This document shows, piece by piece, positions 45,495 through 54,417 of a DNA stretch of 64,000 bases (position 1 is its first letter; the number at the start of each line of letters is the position of its first letter). The stretch comes from Bacillus sp. UNC41MFS5 (GTDB lineage: Bacteria > Bacillota > Bacilli > Bacillales_B > DSM-18226), in NCBI RefSeq assembly GCF_000686805.1, contig NZ_KK366019.1:56280-120279 (forward strand), read 5' to 3'. Under the pieces are notes generated by a model. The model did not search any database and was not told where the DNA came from. It saw nothing but the letters and a program-made list of their open reading frames with translations. The position numbers and the translations under genes were made by a program.

Positions 45495-46037
45495 ATGACA
45501 AAATTAAACATTGGGATTATTTTAGGTAGCACACGTCAAGGACGTGTAAGCCCACAAGTTGGGGAATGGGTAAAAGGAATTGCTGACAAGCGCGGTGATG
45601 CAAACTATGAAATCGTTGATATTGCAGACTTTAATTTACCATTCTTAGGTACAACAGACGGTTCAGAACCAGGAATCGCAGAATGGAATACTAAACTTGC
45701 GAGCTTAGATGGCTTTGTTTTCATCGTGCAAGAATACAATCACAGCATCACTGGTGCATTAAAAAATGCGCTTGATTTTGCACGTGAAGCATGGAATAAC
45801 AAAGCTGCAGGGATTGTCAGCTATGGTTCAACAGGTGGAGCACGTGCCGCTGAACATTTACGTGGAATTCTAGGTGAGTTAAAAGTAGCGGATGTTCGTA
45901 CACATCCAACCTTATCATTATTCACAGACTTTGAAAACGGCAGTGTTTTCAAACCAGCTGAATTACATCTTACAAATGTAAATGCTATGCTTGATGAAGT
46001 TAACCAATGGAGCGGAGCATTAAAAACAATCCGATAA
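45495..46037 (+). CDS. NADPH-dependent FMN reductase / quinone-azoreductase family
   Basis: A 180-residue flavodoxin-like reductase. The FMN phosphate loop is GSTRQGRVSPQVGEWV near the N-terminus, then the PFLGT motif, the YNHSITGALKNALDF active-site segment and YGSTGGARAAEHLR. Such enzymes reduce FMN, quinones or azo compounds with NADPH. ATG 45495 lies 8 nt after AAAGGAGG. An in-frame extension of about 21 codons (from 45432 or just inside, itself preceded by AGGTGG) is open, so a longer isoform or an upstream leader peptide cannot be excluded. A strong terminator follows. Confidence 0.85.
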   Translation: MTKLNIGIILGSTRQGRVSPQVGEWVKGIADKRGDANYEIVDIADFNLPFLGTTDGSEPGIAEWNTKLASLDGFVFIVQEYNHSITGALKNALDFAREAWNNKAAGIVSYGSTGGARAAEHLRGILGELKVADVRTHPTLSLFTDFENGSVFKPAELHLTNVNAMLDEVNQWSGALKTIR

Positions 46038-46045
46038 GAATAAAC

Positions 46046-46087
46046 AGGGGAGAGATGATTCATTTAATCATCTCTCCCCTTATTTTT
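46046..46087 (+). terminator. Terminator after the FMN reductase
   Basis: Perfect 15-bp stem (46046-46060 with 46066-46080) followed by TATTTTT; it may also serve the convergent ABC operon. Confidence 0.92.
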
Positions 46088-46091
46088 GTAT

Positions 46092-47147
46092 TTACAACTT
46101 GCGATACTTTTTCAATGAGAAGATATTCAATACAATGAAAATCGCTGCGAAGATAAGTAAGGCCAAGAGGTCACCGCTAATCTCACTAAAACCTAACCCT
46201 TTATACATCACACCTTTTAGAGCATCCCCTGCATAGTACATCGGTATAACCTTTGCAACTGCCTGTAACCAATCGGCCATCCCTTCCAGCGGAAAGATTC
46301 CTGCGAAAAATATTTGTGGGATAACTGCGATTGGGATAAATTGGATCATTTGAAACTCAGAAGCAGCGAAGGTCGATAATAGAATTCCAAGTGAGAGAGC
46401 CACCAACGCTAGAAGTAAATTGATGAGAAGCACATTCCCAATCGACCCGACCAGAACGATATCTAATACATTAATAGAATAGAATACCACGATCATTGTT
46501 TGGATGACTGCAAAAATCCCATAGCCCACCAAGTACGCGGTAACGATTTCCCATCTCCGTATCGGCGTCGACATCAACCTTTCCAGTGTTCCTGTTGTCC
46601 GTTCACGCAATAATCCAATTCCTGAAATAATAAAGACGAAAAAGAAAACGAAGAAACCAACTAATATCGGGCTTAATACATCAAAAAAGACGGTGTCAGC
46701 ATCTCCATACACATAATCAATATCGACGCTTTGCTGGACCATACCTGCCACTGCCGGATTTTGCTGAATTAACTTAGCTTGACTTTGGGCCGCGATTGCT
46801 TGGCTGACTTTCATTTGCAAGCCCTTTGCTTTTGATGGGTCGTTATTTTGCAATGTTAATTTCAAACGTCCATTCTCTTGTTCTAATAATCCATCAAGGT
46901 GGTTATCTACCACCGTTTGAGAATTGACTTTTTCGTACTGTTTCACTTGAATGTCTGCCTTTTTCAATACGCTCACAAGATTATCATCCACACCAGTGAC
47001 ACCTAATTTAGGATCGACGGTGTTGCCGTTGAATAAAAAATACATCAGGGTCAGGATTAGCAGTGGTGCCACAAACAGCAAGGCTAAGGTACGTTTATCC
47101 CGAAACATCTGCCGGAAGATTCGTTTAACTAACGCGAAAACTCTCAT
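46092..47147 (-). CDS. ABC-2 type transporter permease
   Basis: A 351-residue membrane protein with an N-terminal helix (about 20-40), an extracellular loop domain (about 45-160) and five or six C-terminal helices, the usual ABC-2 drug/lipid exporter plan. The RERTTGTLERLMSTP motif typical of the family lies before the third helix. It overlaps the ATPase gene by 4 bp (ATGA). The substrate is unknown; the TetR regulator upstream suggests export of a toxic or amphipathic compound. Confidence 0.87.
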   Translation of the reverse strand: MRVFALVKRIFRQMFRDKRTLALLFVAPLLILTLMYFLFNGNTVDPKLGVTGVDDNLVSVLKKADIQVKQYEKVNSQTVVDNHLDGLLEQENGRLKLTLQNNDPSKAKGLQMKVSQAIAAQSQAKLIQQNPAVAGMVQQSVDIDYVYGDADTVFFDVLSPILVGFFVFFFVFIISGIGLLRERTTGTLERLMSTPIRRWEIVTAYLVGYGIFAVIQTMIVVFYSINVLDIVLVGSIGNVLLINLLLALVALSLGILLSTFAASEFQMIQFIPIAVIPQIFFAGIFPLEGMADWLQAVAKVIPMYYAGDALKGVMYKGLGFSEISGDLLALLIFAAIFIVLNIFSLKKYRKL

Positions 47148-47869
47148 GATTGTTTCACCCCTGCCTTCAAGAATACCTCATCAAAATCGTCGGTCCCGTA
47201 TAACGCCTTTAATTCATTTGGCGTGCCACTTGTTAAAATTCGTCCATCGCGAACCATGGCGACGTAATCGCATTTCACTGCTTCATCCATGACATGGGTA
47301 GTGACTATGATTGTTTTTTGCTCTTCATTTTTCAAGCGCAGGAATTCTTTCCAAATCGACAATTTTAATTCGGGGTCAATGCCGACAGTTGGCTCATCAA
47401 GGATTAAGATTTGTGGGTCTTGAATTAGTGCGATTGCTAAGGATAAGCGCCGTTTCATCCCACCTGAATAGGCAGCGACCCGTTTTTTCAGGTCATCGGT
47501 GAGGTTAACTAAATTCGCGACGTACGTTAACCGACTTTTCTGAACGTCTTTATTCAATCCAAAGAGGGAAGCGAAAAACTTTAGATTCTCTTCGCCCGTT
47601 AACTCTCCGTACAAAGCGTCAGCTTGGGCCATATAGCCAATTTCTTGAAGTAAGGAAAGGTTTGGCATTTTTTTATTTAATACATGAATGGAACCTTTAT
47701 CCGCCTTTTCCATACCAACAATCATTTTGACAAGGGTGGTTTTTCCGGCACCAGAAGGGCCAATCAATCCGAATAACTGCCCTTTTTCGATCGTTAAGTT
47801 GACCTCATTTAAGACGGTTTTTTTTCCAAAACTTTTACTGACATCTTCTACATTAATGGTTGAATTCAT
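47144..47869 (-). CDS. ABC transporter ATP-binding protein (export type)
   Basis: A 241-residue ATPase with Walker A GPSGAGKTT, signature YSGGMKRRLSLAIAL, Walker B ILILDEPTVG and switch His in VTTHVMD; DrrA/CcmA-like exporter class. ATG 47869 is 8 nt from AGGAGG (complement of 47878-47883), better than TTG 47872. It pairs with the permease gene that overlaps its end. A 16-bp operator-like sequence lies about 80 bp upstream. Confidence 0.88.
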   Translation of the reverse strand: MNSTINVEDVSKSFGKKTVLNEVNLTIEKGQLFGLIGPSGAGKTTLVKMIVGMEKADKGSIHVLNKKMPNLSLLQEIGYMAQADALYGELTGEENLKFFASLFGLNKDVQKSRLTYVANLVNLTDDLKKRVAAYSGGMKRRLSLAIALIQDPQILILDEPTVGIDPELKLSIWKEFLRLKNEEQKTIIVTTHVMDEAVKCDYVAMVRDGRILTSGTPNELKALYGTDDFDEVFLKAGVKQS

Positions 47870-47950
47870 CAATCATGCCTCCTAGGATGGCTATTATGAT
47901 TTCATTTTACAACGTAGTTGGATATAAGCAATAAACAAAAAACAACAATG

Positions 47951-47966
47951 TGTTGATTAACATTCA
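47951..47966. promoter_or_regulatory. TetR operator candidate, ABC operon
   Basis: TGTTGATTAACATTCA; its reverse-complement counterpart at 48750-48765 matches 14 of 16 bases. Confidence 0.55.
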
Positions 47967-48015
47967 CCGCTGACCAAAGTGTTCATTTACTTTCAAAAAA
48001 AGTTAATAAGGCAGT

Positions 48016-48624
48016 CTAATTTGGTTTATAACCAAGAGAATTCCTAGGTCCTAAAAATGTGATTCGCGATAGGATCATCGCTATTTCGCGTGGAGACTTT
48101 TCCATCCCGCTTTCTAACCAATGCTGAATTACACCGAGGTGGGCGGAACTGACATAAGCAAAAAGATAGTCCACTGGGACAAGCAAATTAACGCTATTTA
48201 TTTTTGACATGATATTTTGATAAAAGGTCTGTTTAATGAAATCTTTCAATTTTCCTTGGAATGATGCGTCCCCGTTTGGACCCAGTATCACTTTCATAAA
48301 GCTTGAATTTTCTTGGAAAAATTCAAATAAGTTAATAATGAAAGGAAAGGGCTCATCTTCCCTGTTAAAGTTCATGAAATCAAGTGGGTTAATTTCTTCC
48401 GCGATTTTTTGAATTTCGGTTAATATCTCCGCTTCGCTCTGCTCCAATAAATCGTATTTATCATGGTAATGTAGATAAAATGTTCCACGATTAATCTCTG
48501 CTTTTTGTGTTAAATCTCGGACCGTAATACCTTCAAACCCTTTTTCCTCCATTAACTCTGTAAGAGCATCACGAATCAATCGCTTGGTTCTAATAATTCG
48601 TCTGTCGGTTGATTTTTCTGGCAT
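48016..48624 (-). CDS. TetR/AcrR family transcriptional regulator
   Basis: A 202-residue regulator. The N-terminal helix-turn-helix (RTKRLIRDALTELMEEKGFEG, then INRGTFYLHYHDKYDLLEQ) is classic TetR; the C-terminal ligand domain is of the type seen in YhgD/QacR-like regulators. ATG 48624 is used because GGAGGA is 6-7 nt upstream; the longer frame upstream has no ribosome site. It is divergent from a YhgE-like gene and codirectional with an ABC exporter operon. Near-identical 16-bp sites in front of both suggest it represses both. Confidence 0.86.
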   Translation of the reverse strand: MPEKSTDRRIIRTKRLIRDALTELMEEKGFEGITVRDLTQKAEINRGTFYLHYHDKYDLLEQSEAEILTEIQKIAEEINPLDFMNFNREDEPFPFIINLFEFFQENSSFMKVILGPNGDASFQGKLKDFIKQTFYQNIMSKINSVNLLVPVDYLFAYVSSAHLGVIQHWLESGMEKSPREIAMILSRITFLGPRNSLGYKPN

Positions 48625-48749
48625 GCTTATTCCTCCAAAAAAATTTTTATTAAAAAAAATTAACGTATCATCCATTTGTGTTGAGTAATAGACAGATAGC
48701 TTGTTATTGTTGATTGCCTTTGTTATTAAACGAATTATAATATACACCA

Positions 48750-48765
48750 TGAACATTAATCAACA
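48750..48765. promoter_or_regulatory. TetR operator candidate, divergent region
   Basis: TGAACATTAATCAACA between the tetR-type gene and the YhgE-like gene; reverse complement of the 47951 site with two differences. Confidence 0.55.
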
Positions 48766-48805
48766 TTGTGTTTAATTATATTAGGAAAATAAGAGGAGGA
48801 TTTCC

Positions 48806-49992
48806 ATGAACTATTCAATAGTAAATTAGCTTTTTTATCACCGATCATTGTCTTAGTTGTGGTGTTTGTTTTTGGATTAACGCTTATTCCATCCGTACAA
48901 CCTACTCCAAAGAATTTACCGATTGTGTTTGTTAATGAAGACCAAGGGGTGGATATTCCTAAGCAGGGAAAAGTGAATATGGGGAAAACAATTGCAGGCA
49001 TGATACAGAAAACAGCCCAATCTACTTCAGGTGAAGAACCTGCTATTAAATTTATCTCCGTCTCAAGTTATCAGGAAGCGAAGAAGGGGTTAGATCATCG
49101 TGATTATTATGCAGCATTGGTTATTCCAAAGGATTTCTCTAGGAAGCAAGCCTCGCTCCGCGGGCCTAAACCTATATCCCCTGAAATCGAAATAGTAGTG
49201 AATCAAGGAATAAATACGGCTGGTTCCACGATGGCAGGTACAGTCCTTAATGGAATAGTCGACCAAATGAATCAAAAAGTCCGTACACAATTACTAGCTG
49301 AATTTAATACTCAAGGGGGGACGGTGACGACAAAACAGGCAGCAGCCATTGTGTCACCAATCACGAAAAAAGTAACAAATGTCAATGAAACTGGTGAAAA
49401 TAGCATGAATGGAAATGCTCCGGTTTCCTTATTCCAACCGCTTTGGATGGCAAGTATTGCAGGAGCAGTGATTATCTTTTTAACGCTATCTAAACTATCG
49501 TTCACGAATCGAAAAGAAAAATTCAGTTCATTAGTAGCTCAAGTATTAATGGGAGCAGTGATTGCCCTTGTAGCAGGATTTGGATTAACCTGGATGGCCG
49601 ATGCAATCGGAGTTCATATTTCTCAATTTGGAGATACGGCACTGTTCTTATCCCTGGCGTGTTACAGCTTTTTCTTAATGATTTCAGCTGTTCTTTCCTG
49701 GACTGGAATCAAGGGGGTTCCCATTTTTGTGATCATGCTATTCTTTGGCGCGCCCCTACTAGCGATGGCACCTGAGTTTATGCCAGCGTTTTACCGGGAA
49801 TGGATCTTTCCTTGGCTGCCGATTCGGTTTTTAGTCGAAGGACTCAGAGACTTGTTCTATTTTGGCAAAAATTTAAGCTGGAATCATTCAACATCAGTTT
49901 TAACGTGGATTGCGGCCGGAAGCATGGTCGTGATATTTGCCTCGGTGGGAAAATTCCGGTCAAAACAAGAGGAAAAATCTACTGCTATGTAA
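48806..49992 (+). pseudogene. YhgE/Pip-like ABC-2 family membrane protein, frameshifted at its start
   Basis: AGAGGAGGA followed 5 nt later by ATG 48806 marks the intended start, but that frame stops after seven codons. The next frame begins at the third codon with the expected sequence (LFNSKLAFLSPIIVLVVVF) and is open to 49992. One base appears lost just after ATG-AA. The rest is intact: a first helix, an extracellular domain (about 48900-49430) and about five C-terminal helices, like the short YhgE/DUF3533 exporters of Bacillus. It is therefore a recent pseudogene, a base-call error, or a protein started internally (GTG 48859), which would lose most of its first helix. Confidence 0.75.
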
Positions 49993-50105
49993 ATGAGCAC
50001 TTTCACACGTTTGAAAAGCACAAAACAGGAATTTTTTTGTATATTTGGAAGCCTGGCTGTTAAACCTAAAGTGGGAAATTCTTATCCATGGAAGGTGGTT
50101 CAGCC

Positions 50106-50699
50106 TTGATTATTAACTTGCTGAATGGAATTGAGTTTCAAAATCCAGATTTTTTTAATCTTAAAGAAGCAGCCGCGCTGATTTTTTATTTCACCGTTTA
50201 TTCGTTTTTAGGCTGGCTCCTTGAAAACAGCTATAACTTATTGACGAAAAGGGAATTTTTTAAGCCGAATTTTCTATTTGGGCCATTTAAACCGATGTAC
50301 GGCATTACCCCTGTGCTCTTGGTCTATTTGATTTCACCAGAAACAAATGGGGGAGTAGTCATTCTTCTTTGTTTCTTCATCCCAACCTTTGTGGAATATT
50401 TAACAGGAGCGCTTCTGCAAAAGCTTTTTAACCGGAAATGGTGGGATTACACTGACACCCCCCTGCAGCTTCATGGTCATATTTGCGTGCCCTTTTCTTT
50501 ATCCTGGATGGTGCTGTCGTTGCTATGTATTAAATGGATTCATCCTGCCATTGTCTCAACCTACGGGGCCGTGGAACCATTTTGGGCATGGTTCTGGTCA
50601 GCGATAGGATTGTATTTCCTAGCCGATCTAGTTTTAGCCATTCGCAAACATTCGTTGCAAGAACTAATGCCAGAAAAAGCAAATAATCAACTTCAATAG
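50106..50699 (+). CDS. CmpB/type IV ABC transporter-like membrane protein (PF06541-like)
   Basis: A 197-residue protein with about five transmembrane helices. The motifs SFLGWLLENSYN and FLFGPFKPMYGI, then LQLHGHICVPFS, resemble the putative ABC-transporter type IV/CmpB family of Firmicutes, whose function is not established. TTG 50106 is 7 nt after AAGGTGG; the upstream ATG 50088 overlaps that ribosome site and is rejected. A GGTGCCTGACACC palindrome abuts its stop and a terminator follows. Confidence 0.7.
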   Translation: MIINLLNGIEFQNPDFFNLKEAAALIFYFTVYSFLGWLLENSYNLLTKREFFKPNFLFGPFKPMYGITPVLLVYLISPETNGGVVILLCFFIPTFVEYLTGALLQKLFNRKWWDYTDTPLQLHGHICVPFSLSWMVLSLLCIKWIHPAIVSTYGAVEPFWAWFWSAIGLYFLADLVLAIRKHSLQELMPEKANNQLQ

Positions 50700-50711
50700 G
50701 TGCCTGACACC
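50699..50711. repeat. GGTGCCTGACACC palindrome at a gene end
   Basis: Third exact copy in the window; its first base is the last base of the TAG stop of the preceding gene. Confidence 0.7.
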
Positions 50712-50721
50712 AAAATCTTAT

Positions 50722-50755
50722 AAAACTCCTTCCACTAAAAAAGAAGGAGTTTTTG
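50722..50755 (+). terminator. Terminator
   Basis: 11-bp stem AAAACTCCTTC/GAAGGAGTTTT followed by T. Confidence 0.9.
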
Positions 50756-50799
50756 CTGTTGCCTGGTAAACTTTCATGATCTTAAAGTTAGAACGAAAG

Positions 50800-50821
50800 A
50801 TTAAAATTCAATGAAAAAAAG
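50800..50821 (+). promoter_or_regulatory. Degenerate 11-bp direct repeat, response-regulator site candidate
   Basis: ATTAAAATTCA followed directly by ATGAAAAAAAG resembles the perfect repeat at 54418-54439. It lies upstream of TTGAAT (50847-50852) and TATAGT (50872-50877), a possible promoter with a 19-bp spacer. Confidence 0.45.
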
Positions 50822-50939
50822 AAAACTAAGCAAAAAAAGTGCTAAATTGAATGAGTTAGATCTTAGAGAGATATAGTTCGTGATATAAAAATTTCAATTT
50901 GCTACTACAAGGCTAATGAATGAAAAAGGAGGGATGATG

Positions 50940-51638
50940 ATGAAACAACGGATTTTGGTTGTAGAGGATGAAAAACAGATAGCCAAGATATTAAAGATTG
51001 AACTCGACTATGAGGGATATGAAGTAATGGTGGCTTATGACGGGAAATCAGGTTTGCAGGCAGCCTTAAGTGAAAAATTAGATTTAATTTTATTGGATGT
51101 TATGTTACCCGAAATCAATGGTATTGAGGTATTAAGAAGAATACGAAAAGAGAATAACCTCATACCTGTTATTTTATTAACAGCCCGTAATATGACAATC
51201 GATAAGGTAGCAGGACTCGATCAAGGGGCCAATGATTACATTACAAAGCCATTTGAGATTGAGGAATTATTAGCAAGAATTCGCTCATGTCTTCGTCAAA
51301 GTTCCATTGCAGTAAATGCTTCACATACCGATGATTCCTTATTAGAAATAAGGGATCTAAGTGTTAATCTTGATACCAGAGAGGTCATTAGGGGGGAGAC
51401 GTCTATCACGTTAACTCCCAAGGAATTCGATTTACTCGTATATTTGTTATCGCAAAAAAATAGAATTGTCACGCGGGAAAGCATCCTTCTTCAAGTATGG
51501 GGCTATGAATATGAAGGGGAAACGAATGTCATTGATGTATTTATCAGACATTTACGTAAGAAAATTGAAGAAGGTTTTTCTGACCCAACGATTATTCATA
51601 CGGTAAGGGGCATCGGTTATACCATAAGGGAGAATTAA
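50940..51638 (+). CDS. OmpR-family response regulator
   Basis: A 232-residue regulator: receiver domain with acidic pair VVEDEK, phospho-acceptor Asp in LILLDVMLPEING and Lys in DYITKPFEIEE, then a winged-helix DNA-binding domain (about residues 135-230, LTPKEFDLLVYLL...VIDVFIRHLRKKI...TVRGIGYTI). Three adjacent in-frame ATGs occur; 50940 is best placed relative to AAAGGAGGG. The kinase gene follows 4 bp downstream. The pair resembles YkoG/YkoH or ArlR/ArlS. The signal is unknown, and the genes downstream imply envelope stress. Confidence 0.9.
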   Translation: MKQRILVVEDEKQIAKILKIELDYEGYEVMVAYDGKSGLQAALSEKLDLILLDVMLPEINGIEVLRRIRKENNLIPVILLTARNMTIDKVAGLDQGANDYITKPFEIEELLARIRSCLRQSSIAVNASHTDDSLLEIRDLSVNLDTREVIRGETSITLTPKEFDLLVYLLSQKNRIVTRESILLQVWGYEYEGETNVIDVFIRHLRKKIEEGFSDPTIIHTVRGIGYTIREN

Positions 51639-51642
51639 AGCT

Positions 51643-53028
51643 ATGAAGATTACCACAAAAATAAATTTAATTACAACCGCTTGGATAATCTGTGTGTTAC
51701 TGGCTGTGAATGCGGTGATCTTTTTTTCATTTATGAAGATTACTGTCAATATGGAAGATGGTGAACTATTTCAAAAGGCGGATTACTTGATAAATGAAAT
51801 AAACAAGGAAGATTCCCAGTCTGTTATTAAAGAAAAATTAACCCCGTACCTAACGAATCAATCATTTATAAGAATCGTTCAACCTGATGAGAAAATTGTT
51901 AATCAAGTAACAAATGATCAGCAACTGGCTGCTAAAATTAAACCGGAATTCACCGATGAAAAAGGGACTCAAAGGCGTACCATTCGACTTAATCATCAAG
52001 AAGAACAATTTGCGATTGTCAGGGTGCCGATTCAATCCAATGGACAGGTTGTTGGAACACTGGAGTTCGGGGAGAAATTAGTAGGATTAGAAACTGGAAA
52101 AGATTTAGTCCTTTCCATTCTTGCGTTTTGTACCATTTTAGGAGCGGTATTATCACTGCTCGGGGGCAGATGGCTGTCGAATCTAATTATGAGGCCCATT
52201 TCTAATATGATTAACACCATGGAGGATATTGAAAAAAGTGGGATTCCGAAAAAAATCATCATCCAACATGAGACAAAGGATGAATTGCAAAAATTGGCGG
52301 TTACGTTTAATCGGATGATTGGCAGATTAGAGGCAAATCTCGAAAAACAGAGACAATTTATCTCTGACGCATCACATGAATTAAAAACTCCACTCACGGT
52401 AATCAAAAGCTATGCTGACCTCCTGATTAGACGTGGATTACAAAATGAAGAGGTTGCCCATGATGCGATTGAATCGATTCATTTAGAAGCAACAAGAATT
52501 CAAAAGATGACAGAACGGTTTCTGGATTTAGCTGATACAGAATCAGGAAATCGTTTAGAAGCAAAATCAATTAACGTAGTAACCATGTGTGAGCTTATTT
52601 TTAAGCAGCTTAAAAGTGCCTATAAAAGAGAAATCAACCTCCATTATCAAGAACCCGACATCTCTGTTGTAGCCGATGAAGTTAAATTAAAACAAGCAAT
52701 TATTATCTTGATCGATAATGCCATCAAATACAGTAAAGATAAAATCGATGTGTATTTAAAGGAAAAGGAACAATGGACAATCATTACGGTAAAGGATTAC
52801 GGAATCGGCATACCTGAGTGTGAAATAGAAAATGTTTTTGAACGTTTTTACCGAGTGGACAAGGCCCGAAGCAGGGAAACAGGCGGGACAGGTCTAGGGT
52901 TGTCGATTGCAAAAAATATCATGAAACAGCACCAAGGCGAAATTATCGTAAAAAGTACGGAGGGAGTGGGGACAGAAGTGGAGTTGTTCCTACCTAAGGA
53001 AAGATGGAAAGGAAATGTTTTTGAGTGA
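51643..53028 (+). CDS. Membrane sensor histidine kinase (ArlS/YkoH-like)
   Basis: A 461-residue kinase: transmembrane helix (about 10-30), extracellular sensor domain (about 31-150), second helix (about 155-175), HAMP linker, HisKA domain with phosphorylated His in SDASHELKTPLTV, and a HATPase domain (IIILIDNAIKYSKD, KDYGIGIPE, FERFYRVDKARS, GGTGLGLSIAK). It is paired with the regulator upstream and overlaps the deacetylase gene by 4 bp (GTGA), so all three are co-translated. Confidence 0.92.
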   Translation: MKITTKINLITTAWIICVLLAVNAVIFFSFMKITVNMEDGELFQKADYLINEINKEDSQSVIKEKLTPYLTNQSFIRIVQPDEKIVNQVTNDQQLAAKIKPEFTDEKGTQRRTIRLNHQEEQFAIVRVPIQSNGQVVGTLEFGEKLVGLETGKDLVLSILAFCTILGAVLSLLGGRWLSNLIMRPISNMINTMEDIEKSGIPKKIIIQHETKDELQKLAVTFNRMIGRLEANLEKQRQFISDASHELKTPLTVIKSYADLLIRRGLQNEEVAHDAIESIHLEATRIQKMTERFLDLADTESGNRLEAKSINVVTMCELIFKQLKSAYKREINLHYQEPDISVVADEVKLKQAIIILIDNAIKYSKDKIDVYLKEKEQWTIITVKDYGIGIPECEIENVFERFYRVDKARSRETGGTGLGLSIAKNIMKQHQGEIIVKSTEGVGTEVELFLPKERWKGNVFE

Positions 53029-53729
53029 TTAAAATATTGATTGTGAGTTTTATGCTTTTATTCATTTTGTTCCTTATCTATGCGATATTACCAACCATAC
53101 TCATTCGTATGAGCGGACGGGGAATCGTTAAAAGGATACAGGTCCCGGCTATCGCCTTAACGTTTGATGATGGTCCCAATCCTGAATACACACCACAATT
53201 GCTAGATCTATTGAAAAAGTATGGTGTAAAGGCCTCCTTTTTTGTGGTGGGCAGCAAAGTGAAAGCCTACCCAGACATAATCAAACGGATGAGCCAGGAG
53301 GGGCATACGATTGGCATTCATCATTATAACCATATTTCGAGCTGGATTCTCACGCCCTTTCATTTAAAGAAACAACTACAAATGACAGAACAGGCCATCC
53401 ATCAACTCACTAATGAAAAAGTAACCTATTATCGACCACCGTGGGGGAGTTTTAATCTTTTTAGCTTATTTTTGAGTAAGCGATTTAAAGTGATTATGTG
53501 GTCACATATCTTCGGTGATTGGAAGGCAGCGAAAGGCAAAAACGGTCTGCTTAATCAATTGCTCCAAGCGACTGAAGTGGGTTCCGTGTTATTGCTTCAT
53601 GATTGTGGGGAAACATGGGGTGCGGATAAGCTAGCGCCGTATTATATGCTAAAGTGTTTAGATATTTACTTACAGGAAAACGTTAAAAAGGGAACAAAAT
53701 TTATCGCATTAGAAGAAGTTAACTTTTAG
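53025..53729 (+). CDS. Polysaccharide deacetylase (NodB-like)
   Basis: A 234-residue carbohydrate esterase 4 enzyme behind one N-terminal membrane helix (about residues 2-24). NodB motifs: TFDDGPNPE (catalytic Asp and metal Asp), the HHYNHIS metal histidines, RPPWG and the C-terminal LLHDCG. It probably removes acetyl groups from peptidoglycan or another wall sugar. GTG 53025 overlaps the kinase stop. Co-expression with a two-component system suggests regulated wall modification. Substrate not determinable. Confidence 0.9.
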   Translation: MIKILIVSFMLLFILFLIYAILPTILIRMSGRGIVKRIQVPAIALTFDDGPNPEYTPQLLDLLKKYGVKASFFVVGSKVKAYPDIIKRMSQEGHTIGIHHYNHISSWILTPFHLKKQLQMTEQAIHQLTNEKVTYYRPPWGSFNLFSLFLSKRFKVIMWSHIFGDWKAAKGKNGLLNQLLQATEVGSVLLLHDCGETWGADKLAPYYMLKCLDIYLQENVKKGTKFIALEEVNF

Positions 53730-53737
53730 AGGCTGAT

Positions 53738-54355
53738 ATGAATGTAGAGACAATAATAAATTATATTAATATATATGGTTACTTTGTCATTTTTCTTTTT
53801 TTATTCTTTGGGATTGTTGGTATTCCTGCTCCGGAAGAATCGCTGCTCTTTTTAATCGGAGTGCTGAGTTTTCATCATCAGCTCTCATTGGAGCTAGCCA
53901 TGCTGTGTTCCATTCTTGGGGCGTTTACTGGAATGATGACTGCTTATTCAGTCGGAAAATTTGTAGGGTCCCCATTTATTAAAAAATACGGCAAGTATGT
54001 CGGGATTACCGATGGCCGTTGGGAAAAGGTAAGTGGTAAATACACGAAAAATGTTCGTAAAACCATCCTGATAGGTTTTTATCTTCCAGGTATCCGGCAA
54101 ATAAGTCCATATTTTGCCGGGATTAATAACATTCCATTTCGGAGGTTTTTGGTTTTTTCCATGATAGGCACTTTCCTCTGGACCATTCCTTTTATTGTTG
54201 GAGGCTATTTTGCAGGGAAAGTATTCCATATAAATCCAGACTATGTTCCATATGTAGGAATTGCATTTTTCTTTCTTTTTTCGCTATATATTATCTTTAA
54301 GTATATAAAAGGGAAAAGAAGGAATTACCTAAATAGGCACACTAAAAAAACCTGA
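53738..54355 (+). CDS. DedA family membrane protein
   Basis: A 205-residue protein with about five hydrophobic segments. DedA hallmarks: GIPAPEESLLFLIGV near the N-terminus, GKYVGITDGRWEKV, the central RKTILIGFYLPGIRQISPYFAG, then FRRFLVFSMIGTFLWT. Members of this superfamily recycle undecaprenyl phosphate or flip phospholipids. The gene is 8 bp after the deacetylase, in the same operon, which fits lipid-carrier recycling during envelope stress. Terminator follows. Confidence 0.9.
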   Translation: MNVETIINYINIYGYFVIFLFLFFGIVGIPAPEESLLFLIGVLSFHHQLSLELAMLCSILGAFTGMMTAYSVGKFVGSPFIKKYGKYVGITDGRWEKVSGKYTKNVRKTILIGFYLPGIRQISPYFAGINNIPFRRFLVFSMIGTFLWTIPFIVGGYFAGKVFHINPDYVPYVGIAFFFLFSLYIIFKYIKGKRRNYLNRHTKKT

Positions 54356-54379
54356 AAAGACATCTTTTCGGGTTTTTTA
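54343..54379 (+). terminator. Terminator after the dedA-type gene
   Basis: 12-bp stem AACCTGAAAAGA/TCTTTTCGGGTT (one G-U) then TTTT. Confidence 0.9.
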
Positions 54380-54417
54380 ATATTTAACAACCAAACTAAA
54401 AAAAAGCTGAAGAGAAG

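Noticed and set aside
48016..48756. Longer N-terminus for the TetR regulator
   Set aside because: GGAGGA fits ATG 48624, and the extension would cross the promoter/operator region.
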